DNA from: Motacilla alba alba
Lineage: Eukaryota; Chordata; Aves; Passeriformes; Motacillidae
Length of the DNA: 64,000 nucleotides
Assembly: GCF_015832195.1 (NCBI RefSeq)
Contig: NC_052032.1
Span: forward strand, 8,748,618-8,812,617
Reading direction: 5' to 3'
Below the pieces are notes generated by a model. It was given only the letters and a program-made list of their open reading frames with translations, was not told the origin of the DNA and made no database searches. The translations under genes were made by a program, and so were the position numbers. This document shows, in pieces, positions 24,601 through 36,600 of the stretch; the first letter of the stretch is position 1; every line of letters starts with the position of its first letter.

Positions 24601-27600
24601 AATACAAAGCTCCCTTGTCCAGAGGCAGAACAGCAAGGGTCTGTCAGAAGATAACAAATGCCCACAGGTGGTTTCTAGTCTGTTCTGACCACTGGGAGGA
24701 AGTTTGTGGTACCCAGCCCAAGAGCACAGCTTGCCCAGCTGACTCCTGCTGAGCCCTGGGAGAGGCTTCCCCAGAGCCACCCAGGAGCCCCAGCCCAGCC
24801 CAGCCCTGCAAGCAGGGGCTCTGCAGAGCAAGGACATCCTCCCTGCACACTGCAGCTCCAGGACACAGCTCCTGCTGCTCCAGGCCTTGCTCTCCCATCT
24901 CCTGCCACCCCACACCAGCTCTGCCTCCCCTTCCACCACGGGGCACAACCTGACGTGTTCTCCTACAAACAGGCAGCACAGGGCTTCCTCAGCTGCCAGC
25001 AAGCAAAGGCAGCCCCTCCAGGAGCAGTTCAGGAACTGCCTGAAATGCAAACCCATTTCCCTGGCAATCTCCCCGCTGATGTCCCTGCTCCCTTTGGCTC
25101 CAGACACTCAACACCTGGCAGCCTCCAAAGCAGGACAACCACAAGGGCTGGCCAAACAAAAGAAAAATAGCACAAGACTTGGTTTGAAACTCTCCCTCCA
25201 AACACACCTGTGACCTCTCCTGGCTTGCTGTTCATCTGTCCCCAAAGCCACAAGAGGGAGAAGGGGGTTGTGAAGCAGCTCTTGTGAGCTCCCACCTCAA
25301 ACTCCCACACAAACATTTCATTCCAAAGCTAAGCCCACATTTGAGTGGCTATTTTATTTACACAAGAAAGCTGCTTGTGCTGCCAGTGCAGCATTTGTCC
25401 CTGCCTCAGCTTCTGTTCCATAGCAGGAATAAAAATATCAGGATTAAAAACATTTAACTTCTCTCTGCTGGTCCTCTTGCTAGACCACAGGAAAATTGGT
25501 AAAAATGAGTTTCTACCCGGGGATCCCACTGAAACTTCATCAGTCCCAAGGTACATCCATGGTTTGTGGATTCTGCATCATCTTCAGGTATTGACAAGTC
25601 TCTGCTGATGCATCCCAAACAAAAGGAGCTTTGGGACTGAAGGCAGACAAGAAACAGCTTGTGCTCAAATCAGCAGGATTAACTTCAGGCAGCTCAGTGG
25701 GGATGAACCTTGAGAGGGGCTGAAATGCAGGAATGAGCCACGACCACTGCATTCCAGTTAGAAGGTGGCAGAGACAGAAGGAAACTAACTTGAGCTTGAA
25801 TTTCAACCCAAACAAAAGTCTTTCCAATATCCAGGTCGTCTTTGAGAAATTGAGTTCACCAGCTGTAAACAGTCCAAAAAACTGGGGTGGAGACCAATTT
25901 CCCAAATCCATGGCATTGCTGTACAGCTTGTGTGGAATTTTTGGGGTGATTTTAAGAGCTTGAACTGAAGGTTCCCATTCCCACAGCAACAAAACCCAGG
26001 TATACATTGCAGGGGTGGGACTATTTCTGCCACACCCCAAAGTGAATTTTGTGCCCCCGAGCCCACTTTGTGACCCTCTCACACTCTGTGGGTGCTTTCC
26101 TGGTGTTCCCATAGAAACTGTCCAGGCACAAGGCAGTGACATGACCTTCCACTGCACACAGCCCTTAATTAAAATCTGTTTGTCCTTGGACAGGCTGCTC
26201 TGCAGAGTATCTGACTTAGCTAATTAACATCACTGCTCAGCCTGGGACCTGAGCAAACAAGGGCAAGGCACAGGGGGCTTTTCCCTGCGTCCTGCTCTGC
26301 CAAGCCTTCGCTGCCTTGGACAACACACAAGGACTGCAATTGTTAACAGGAACACAACCCACCTGTAAAACCCACCTGCCCTCCAGAGCTGCTTTTGGGA
26401 AGCACCTCTGCTTGCAGTTCAATCACTTCAGGCTCAAAAGCACGCAGGAAAACAATGCCAAGGGCAGAGGAATCAACTAAAGGTCAAGGAACAAACTCAA
26501 GCACACTAAAATTCCACTTTAAAAAGCTTCCAAAGCCCACAGCTCAACTGCCCATAAAACACAGCTGAAAGCACAACCCTGAACCAGGCAGTGAAGGGAA
26601 AACAGTCAACGACAGCAAGGTGCAAGCCCTGCCCTACCTCTCCTGCTCTCTGTGCATTTTCTGAGCATACACCCACAGCTCCAAAGGCACTGGCAGAAGG
26701 AAGCAGTGGGGCTGAGCCACACATAAATGCAGTGTTTGGCCAATAATGCACTCAGCAATCTGCCCAGAAATCTGCCAGGGGAATGAGGGGGTGGCACGAT
26801 GCTGGCAGATGACTTGGTCCCCATCAGTGTGGCACCTGCCAGGCTCCAGCCAGGCAGGGATGTCACTGCTCACACTCAGGTCCTCCTTCCACTGTGCGGT
26901 GACAGGCAGGAGGAAACCTCTGCCCAATCCAACATGGGCAGGGCCTCCCTCCCTCCTCCTTAAGTCCTTCTTTAAAGGATAACTGATGTGAAGGCAGAAA
27001 GAGCTGAGGAAAACGGGAGGAGCAGCCTTGAACAAGAATTCCCAGGGTCACCCATCACTGTCAGGCAGCAGCTAATGAGGAGCTGGGGCACGGATTGCCT
27101 TTTGCCTGCTGCAAGCTCGTTCAAAGAACTCCACAGCAAAAATGTGCCTCTGGAAAAGGTAAAATAGAAAGATTCTCACATATCAAATGTTTTCAGCGAT
27201 TTGGAGAAGGCAGAGACAGTTCCCAGGAGACTGGGGAAGCCAAGGACACTGTGAGGAATAAAGGGAACAGCACAAGGGGCCACCAGTGCCATCATCAGTG
27301 ATCACCATGACTGCTGTCAAACACCATAATTAGGATATAATAACTGGGTGATGATAGAGGTCCCCAGAGGGGGAACACCACACACCCAGACCTCCCAACA
27401 CCCTGCTCAGGGCTGCCTTGCTCACAGCAACCTGTCACTGCTGACAACAACTCCATCAGGGCACACAGAAAATTATCATGTCACCAGACACAGCCTGGGG
27501 TCACCTGTCTGTGCCTTAAATATTGCAAATGTCACAGGGCAAGAGAAACTCTTCCTGCCTGCAAGGTGAAACTGCCTTTAAAAAAAGGAGAGAAGGGAAA

Positions 27601-30600
27601 AGGAAAGGTATTTATAGATATTTGATTCATGTTAGTGGGGGCGATTGCAGAGCTCATTCCCAATCAGACCTCGTGTAGTTCAAAGCTCCAGGCTTTTAAA
27701 CAGAAGGTAAAGCAGAAAAAAACCCCATCAAAACCACCAAGAGTAGTAAAAAAACCCCCTTTGTATTTCTATTGATTTGAGTTAGTTAAGCAACAGATTT
27801 TAGCATCTTACTTGCAATCTGATTAGGTTTTTACAAAAATAAATCTAATTCCAGAGCGCTGGTGACAGGCAATTAAACATTTCTTCTGAACCAAAAAAGG
27901 ATCAGATTTACCAGGTGCTCAGTGTAAATGCATATTCACTGCCTTAACGAACTAAATATGCATTTCAATAATTACTGTCTTTAAGGGTGTGCTGCCAGTC
28001 AATCAAGCTGGGAATTATTCCCCTTCAGCAATTTCCTCTCCCAGCCCTGCATGGCTCCTGTACCTGAGAGGGAGCTGATGGCTCTGAGCCACCAGGTCCA
28101 GGTGGCCTCAGACCCTTGGGGATGTGTCCCCTCCACTGATGGCGAGTGGTCTGAATATTTTCCTTTCCTTTCCTACCTGAGGAAAGCTGTTCCAGACCCT
28201 CCTGAGGCACAGCCCGAGTTATTCATGATGAATTTATATCCATTTAGCCTCAGGCACTGCTATTCTCTGCCTGGAGCACTCTCCCAAAGGTTTGGGGCAG
28301 TTTTCCCTGTTTATTCTGCCCCAGGCAGGGTCCAGCACATCCACACCTGCCTCTCTCTCTCTCATTTGCTCCCAATGAGCTCCAATCTTTAAGAAAAACC
28401 CATTCCTTGCTCCTAAATACAGGTGATTTCAGCTTCCTACCCTCAAATGCCACCTCCTTGCCACAGGACTGCACCCAGCCATCATCCAGTCCCTCTCAGC
28501 CACACTGCTCCCCTCCATCCCCAACACACCCAGCAGCAACCTGGCAGGAGAATAATGAAAATACTCAATTATCTCTCTCCCAAAGCCAGATCTGGTGGAA
28601 CGTGGCCAGCACAGCCCCTCACTCCCCACCCACACCACATCCTCAGCACTAATCCCCTCCCGACAAGCAGGTTTCTGTCTCAAGCACAGGCTGGCAGGGA
28701 GGGTGACAAACCAACCAAGATCTACACGAAATGAGCCTGATTCAAAGCACTTCTGGAAGGTGGAAAGAGCACACGGGAGCTGGTTCCCCTGCAGCCAAAG
28801 GGCAGAACCCCTGGGACACCCTGACCTACACCTCACCTCAGTGAGGGGAAGGAAACAAAACCTCCTGTTGAGCTGGGAGAGGAAAAGGTCAGAGATGAGA
28901 CCATGAATGCTGCACCTCCCCAACTTCTGAACTGGCTCCAAGCATCTGGGCCAGAGCCCTGCACATCTGGAGGGGAGAGGGTTCCCACTGCACACTCGCA
29001 CTGCTAGGAGCATTGCAGTGAGTCCTTTCAGTGACCCCTGAGCTGAAAATAACAATATCCACACACTCGCTGCTGCTGGGGAAGTGTTTGCTCAGGCTGG
29101 AGCTCTGGGGATTACCCAGACCCAGAAATTTTCACCACAGGCTTTTGCTACAGGCACAGAACAGCAACTCCAGAGGGAAAAACTCCAGGGAGCTCTGGAA
29201 GCTGCTGGGTCTGTGTGCTGGCTCCAGATTGCCTGTCCCCTCACTGATGCAGCATCAGTGCTCCACAGTAGTCATTTCAGCTAATTGCTATCTACCATTA
29301 GCTGCAGAGTACTTACAAGGGATTCAATTCCACTGCATATTTGCTAATAAATCCCAAATGACACTGAGGAAGACAGCTGTATTTAGCTGCCTTTACCCTC
29401 TCATTAGCAGCGCTGAATAAGACCCCATTTCAATGGGGAATGGCTCCAACAAGCTGCGTCATTGTCAGAAATCCAAATCCAAACTCCCCACTGCCTGCTG
29501 GAAAGCAAAAGTCATCCAGATTCCCCTGCTTACACAACCTCCGTGCCTTTGATCTGTGGGGATGGGGGAGCAGAGGACAGATGGGAGTTATTTGCTGTTT
29601 TCAGAGTTATTTGCTGGGGTTTTTTTATGACTCTGAGTCGGTAGGTGCAGAAACTTCAAGCTAAGGACTCCAAAATGTTTTGCAGAGGTGCGAGGGCAGC
29701 AATTACCCCATTTTTCAAAAAGGCAGCTGGGGCTCAGAGGGAAAATTATGCCTTGCTGTGAGTCAGCTGTAGGGAAGGGAAGGAACCCAGGAGCCCTGGC
29801 TTCCAGAGCCTCTGCCAGGCCTTCCCTCCCTCCCAAGGGGAAAGAGGTGAACGAGGTGCAGCCCCTTCCTTCCAGCAGGGATGCTCCCAGCTCAGCCCCA
29901 CACCAAACAACCAAAGAAAAGCCCCCAACTCCAGGAGCTGAGGAGATCCCTGACCTGGGAGCAACCAAACAACCAAAGAAAAGCCCCCAACTCCAGGAGC
30001 TGAGGAGATCCCTGACCTGGGAGCAACCAAACAACCAAAGAAAAGCCCCCAACTCCAGGAGCTGAGGAGATCCCTGACCTGGGAGCAACCAAACAACCAA
30101 AGAAAAGCCCCCAACTCCAGGAGCTGAGGAGATCCCTGACCTGGGAGCAACCAAACAACCAAAGAAAAGCCCCCAACTCCAGGAGCTGAGGAGATCCCTG
30201 ACCTGGGAGCAACCAAACAACCAAAGAAAAGCCCCCAACTCCAGGAGCTGAGGAGATCCCTGACCTGCAGAAACCTGACCCACGCCTGGGAGGTTTGGGC
30301 TCTCAGTAAATGATACCCTGGCAGCAATTATCTTGCATCCATGACCCAAATGCTGCCCACAAATCCAGCTGGACCCACAGGAAGAACAGAGAGCACAAGG
30401 AAATTTTTCTGTGTCAGCTGAGGAGTGAAATTTCTAACAGGCAATGTGCAGAAATTTAAGTCATTGTGCTCCAAAATTACTCAAGTATCAAAGGACTACC
30501 ATGGATGTAATTAACTTCCAGCACTTGAAAATGCTCAGACAAGATTAAGGTGCAAATGTGAATTTCATCTCAGCCTGGTTAACAGTTTCACTTGATAGCC

Positions 30601-33600
30601 AGTTTCAAAGCACTTAAATTATAAGATGCAAATACTTTGCAGGGTCTGAGGAAGTGATGATTAAGGAGATATCAATTTGAAAATTAATTCATTAAAACAT
30701 GTTCTGACTCCCAAATGGAAAAAAAAATTATTACGAATCCAGCAAGTGCATGAACTGATCAAATTCTCTGAAGGAGAACTATGCAGGAGAACTCACTGTC
30801 AAGAAGAGTGAGAACAAAATGAGCCTGGAACACAATTTCTGTGCCCAGCTCATCAGCAGGGCACAAACCCAACCACCAGCAGCCGTGTGAGAAAAACAGA
30901 AATAAATGCAGAGGCCAGGAGCACCAGCTTGCCAAACACAAGTGGAGTCATGATGCTGATGCCTGAGGATGCTCTTTCCTTTCCAGAAACACAAAACCCA
31001 GCAGTTTGGGCTGCTCCTGCAGCACCTGACCCCTGAAACGTGCCCTGCAGAGCAGCAGGCAAACCAGCACCTGCAACAGGACGGGGTTTTAGACATTTCT
31101 ATTTTGTCACAGAGGAATGAACTCTGCACAATGAAGGGAGCTTCCTGAGTTTTCCAAGGGTATTTTGCTTTCTTGTACAACACCAGCACCCTTAATGAGT
31201 TAATCCATCACAGTGCCATTAAACAGCACTCTGGGGATGGTTTCACCAGCAGTGAAGTGCTGCTTCCTTCAGTCACTTCCAGAAGCCAGAGAGCAGGAGA
31301 GGACATGCAGGCTGAGAGGCTTTTCATGACAAACTTACTTTGGCAATTGGGTCAACACATCTCTCACTAAAATATATGCTGTGATTTAAACCAACATGCT
31401 GCAGAATCCAGCAGGTTGCAATTACCACATCCATTAGAAAAACAAGTAATTGCTTTCTGCACAGCCACACAATGCAAAGAATCAATTTATTTGTTACCTA
31501 TTTTATTTATGCCATTCAGCTTCCATTACCCACCAGTATAGAGGAGCTCCTTCAGGTCAAACTTAACACTGAAAATGGGCAAGTCCTGGTTCGGGGAGCT
31601 CATTCCAAATTCAGAAGAACAATAAATGACAGATTTACAGACATCACCTCTCTAAAACTGCACCAGACACCCAGCGGGGGCTCAGCCAGCTCCCATGGGA
31701 GCAGCCTGGATGCTGTCCCTGGGATGGGAGAAGGGGCTGCCTGAGCCAGGGATGAGTCCCCATGGATCCCAGTGGATCCAACAGGGCAGGGGAGCAGGTG
31801 AGGACCAGAGACTGAGACCATCCCAGCCTCCCCCAATTCCTGCCCCAGGGTCCTGCCACCCCCAGCTGCTGGCAGGGTGAAGCTCAGCCCCACAAGTGCC
31901 ACCAGCACAATGGTGCCAGTTGTTCTGGGCAGCTGCACAGGCTGTGTGAGGTTTCCTCTCCTGCACAACCTTGAGTGAAAGCAAGGCTTGTTTTCTCACA
32001 GGCCCCAGTCTATTCTCCATTCAAGCTGCCTGGAAACCTCTCCAGCTGCAGCCCCCACTTCTCCTTCCTCTCCCAGCCTGCCAGTTGCTCCCGCCTGCAG
32101 CAGGAAAACAACTGTGTTTGGAAAAGGTGCTGCCAAGCCTCAGAAACACCAGGGACTGCGTTACAGCCAAGCCCAGGCAGCCAAAGGAGCCACCTCTGGC
32201 TGTCCCAGGTTCCTGCCCATGTTCCACCTCATCCCAAAGCTCCTGCAGCAGCTGGAGGCTGCACACAGTCCCCATGTGGTGCCTCCTTCCTGCCCACAGC
32301 CCCTGCAAACCACAGCCCAGGCTCGGGGCACGGCCACGGGATCGTCACCGTGATGCAGCAGAAAGGAAACCACGACAAAGTTCACACCACAGCTTTTTCC
32401 ACTGACTCCACAGCAGCCTAGAGCCAATTTGGTTCTGCTCCCTTCCTGTCTCATGTCCTTCCGCCAGCCCCAAGCCAAGGGTTCCAGTCCAAGAGAGAGA
32501 GGAGCCTTTGGGATCCACCAGAGAACTCACACCCCACCCCGAGCCACGGAGGCTGTGAGCCAGGGAGGGGCTGAGCCACCCCAGCTCACCAGAGAATGCT
32601 CAGGATGCTCAGCACCTGCACCTGAAAGGGGCTTGGATGGGACCTCAGTGACAGAGCCAGCACAAACCTGGCCCTTGTACTTCCTGCAGAGCTCTCTGAA
32701 GAGCAAATAGCAGGAACCAGACAAATCCAGGGAATCCAAACATGCAGCAAGTTCTTTTTCAAATGACCACCTGGTAAAGCCTGTGAGGAGGGTGAAATCC
32801 AGCCAGGGAGAGCCTGTGCTAGTCCCTCCCTCAGTGATTAGAGCCTCGAGTGCCCAGAGCAGAGGGAGTCACAAAGGTGGCTCTCCCAGGTCACACAGGG
32901 CACGTGGGCAGAGCTCCTGCCAGGGCTGAAGCACTGCCAGCCACCAGGACAGATTGCTGTTGGCAGAGCTGCAGCACAGCAGATTGCACCAATTTGACAT
33001 TGTTTTTCTGCAGCTGTCTCCTGCTCAGAGGGCTGTTTGAAGCATTGTTGTGCTCTCCCTGAAAATTCCAGTGGTGCCAAAAATCAGGCATCAGCCCAGA
33101 GACACTCATGGGTTTAGAATGCCAAGAGAACAAGAGCTCACACTGGACACTGCCCTTCCCCCTGGCTGTTACACAGCCACGGGGCATCCCTCCAGATTTT
33201 GTAAAGATAATTCCACATCTGTCTGAAGAACAAGGGAAGAGGCTCCCCAGGAGCTCAAATATCAGCCAGGTGTCCACTGCAACCCTTGCCAGCATCTCTG
33301 AAACTGCTCCTCCAGCTCCTCGGTGCAAACCCAAACCCAGCAGACCAGCACCAAAAGTACTTCAGGGCGCTCTGTGGCACTGTGGAAAAATCTGTGTATC
33401 CCACCAGGTGGGAAGCCCCCCCAAAACCAAGCATGGCAGGAGTCCCAGAAAGGCACGTGGTCCCACACAAGGTGAGAATTCCACTGAGCTTCACTCCTCA
33501 GAGAGCAGCCCTGCTGTCTGGCACTGTGCTGGGTGTCTGCTGCCTCTCAGGGAACTCTCCAGCGCCCTGCCAGCTGCTCTCACTGCTTCCACAGCACCGT

Positions 33601-36600
33601 GGGACCGAGCCCTCCACCACATCCCCCCAGGTTTTTAGCACTTCTGTCCCAGCGCGGCTCCATGGAAAACATCCACCCTGGAAACGTTTCTGTGCAAACC
33701 CAGCACAGGGAGGCAGGTCCTGCTCTTCCCCACACACCACTTCAGTTTGGCCCTGACACTGTGGCACAGTGCAGCTCAATCACAGGTGGAAACAGCAGCA
33801 AACATGTATTTTGAGGAGAGTTTGTCATGTCGATCACATCCTTTATGTGTGAAGTGGGCTCTGGTCCTGTTCTCCCCCAGGAGGAGTTTGTACCAACATC
33901 ATGTTTCTTGGAAAGTCTTCCCAAATCCAGCAAGAATGCTCCTCTCCACAGGCCTATTTTGGGTTTAATTTAGATCCTTCTTGCAGTCTCATAGGTACTG
34001 CAATGAGTTTACACACCACAAGCTGCTGCTCTGGAGCTCTGGGAGAATTCCCTGCTCCCCTCCTGCCTCACACTGGTGAGGGAAGGGAGGATCCAGCATC
34101 AGGCTCACACACACGCCCAAATCCAGGGAGCCCATTTATCCTGACAACTGAATTATGCATGTCTGCAGAACAAGAAAATCTCTGCTCCAGCACAGAGACA
34201 TCATCATCATCCAGCAGTGAAAAAAACACATGGCACAGCACCAGGCTGCATGGAAAATGTGCTTCAGGAGCAGGGACAGGGAGGAGGAGACAGCTGACAA
34301 GACAGCTCTTACCTTAACCCCTAAGGGTGGTGGGCTGGGGGAGCAGCTCTGTTCCCACAGGGATTTCGTGTGCTGGAGGAGCCTGCCTGTTCTGATCCAG
34401 GGCATTCCAGAGCTGCTGCATTTGTGCTGCACAAACAGCCTCCACGAACCTTCCAGGAGCAGTTCCATCCACCAACACACATGGCTTTAATTTGGGATGG
34501 GTTTTTTTTGACTTCCATTGCAGTCACACGTTGGGAGCTGTTACTTTTCTCTCCTCTGTGTGTATCTGGATGGCTGCATCCTCACTCTCCTGCCTGAGCC
34601 ATGCCAGCCTCAGGCAAGCAGCTCTGAGAGTGTGAGCCTCGACAAATGACTCAGTTCTGTCTGGAGCCAGGGCTGCAAAGCATCTCCTGCCTTCCCTTCC
34701 CCTCCTGAGCTGCTGCTCACACAGCTGCCCTGGGCAGCTCAGCTCTGCCCTCAGCACGTGGGCTTGGAGCTCCACAGAGCAGAGCTGGAGCCCCCAGAAA
34801 ACCTGAGGGGAATTCCTGAGTCACCCAGGGCCGATCAGGGATTTCCACCACCACAGGAAAATCACTTTGCTCAGTGCAGGGAACACAACTCAACATTTTT
34901 CTCTGCTCACTCCTCATCCTTACGTGACAGATTTGCTGCTGGTCCCCTCTGCAGAGTGGTCACTCACTGGCACAGCTGGTGACAACCTTCTGCCAAAACC
35001 ACCGGTGCCAAAGGATGGTTTTATTGAAGAGAACATCTAGCAGAGTGAGTTTTTCTTTTCTTCAGACAGCAGAGGAAAATGTGGGTATTTTCAGTCATTT
35101 CATTCTTAACTCCCCAGACACCTGAGCACACTGCAGAAGCTCCCTGTGGACCAGCATCTCCTCAGAGCCTGTGGTACCTGCTGGAACTCTCCCTGCCTGC
35201 CCTCCCAGCAGGGCACACCAAAGGGATGACCACACAGAAAACAGCAGCTTTCCTTTCTCCCCTGGCTTACCCAGGAAGGCACCAAACCACAGACTTCCAT
35301 CAGCCAAGCAGTTCGTGCTCGGGGTTTCCTGGATTACTGCCCTGATGGAAGTAATTCATACAAGAGCTGGCCAAGGGCTGCAACCTTAAAATTCTGGGCA
35401 CATGGCAGTGAACTCATATGTTTTATTATTTAGACCCGTGCAGGAGCTCAGACACTCGGCTGAACTCGGAGGCCAGGAAATGCCTGGAGGTGCACGTGGA
35501 GGATCACAATTCCAGGACATTCAGCTGCTTTTATGGCTGTAAATCTGCACTCAAGCACCACGAGATGTTGGCCTGTGGGCTTCCCAAGCTGGAAATCACA
35601 AGGGCTTGTTTGTCAGGGGAAAAAGAGGAGCACCCATGGCTTAGGAAGCTCAGTATTTCCATATGCTGGTCGCTGGTGGTTTGTATTCCTGCCTTCATGC
35701 TGCAGCAGGCTTGGCTGATAAACAAGCTCAATCTGATGGCCTCTGTGTTTTGCAGCAAGATCCAATCCCCAGAGCATTTCCTCCATACAAATCTCTGCAG
35801 ACAGCTGCTAAAAAAAGGGGCTGTTGCTGCTGCAGCACCAGCTGGGATATGGTGAGTGCACAAGGACAGTGAGGACAGGACCCTCCTCAAAGCCCTGGCA
35901 GCTCCTGCCCATCCCAAATCCTTCCTGCCCGACTGGAACTACAGATTTGGGCTTTTCTCCCTCCATCTTTCACCATACCCCAAAAGACAACCACCCCCAA
36001 GGCAGGGCAGCTCCACTCGCTCCCACAATTGAACTTGCAGGATTTTCTGACAGTGAACAGTGCTCTGTGTCCCTCTCTCCTTTTTAAATTAACTGCTTTC
36101 TTCTCAAAGCCTGAGAGTGGAGTCACAGGTGCCTGAGCACTCAGGGCTGTTCTGCTTTCCTCAAGCCCTGGCTCTGGGCTCTTCTCAGTGACCAGAGCCC
36201 AGGGCCACCCAGGCTGCTCCTTCTCCAGTGTTCCCTTTGCAAGGGACACCTTGTAAACAGGCAGAGCCTGGAATTTAATTCACCAGCTGATAACTTCCTC
36301 CTAAACAACTTTCTGCTCCCTGTTAGAACAGCAGAGCCACTGTAATTTCGCGTGACACCAGTGCTGCAGTGCCCAGCAGGGCTCAGTGAAGGACAAAGCC
36401 AAGGTCTCCAATTCACAATTAGCACAATTATCCTCACTGTGACGTGGGTAAGGAAGTGCTGAAGGAAAGGAGTGGGAGTCAGGACATTCAGCTCCCAGTT
36501 TTACCACCTCTGTTCTCTTTCACCCTGAAGGCTATATACAATTTCCCACCCTTGAAAACAGGAACAGTATTTCCCAGAAAAGCTGCAAGAAAATACTGGT

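Noticed and set aside
25540..26157. 205-codon minus-strand open frame in intron 1
   Set aside because: There is no family resemblance and no splice sites of suitable phase. It is within the range expected by chance.
28429..29064. 211-codon minus-strand open frame
   Set aside because: It was considered as a nested gene, but there is no domain, signal or splice support.
29588..30349. 253-codon minus-strand open frame
   Set aside because: It is produced by the 62-bp minisatellite and cycles through its three frames.
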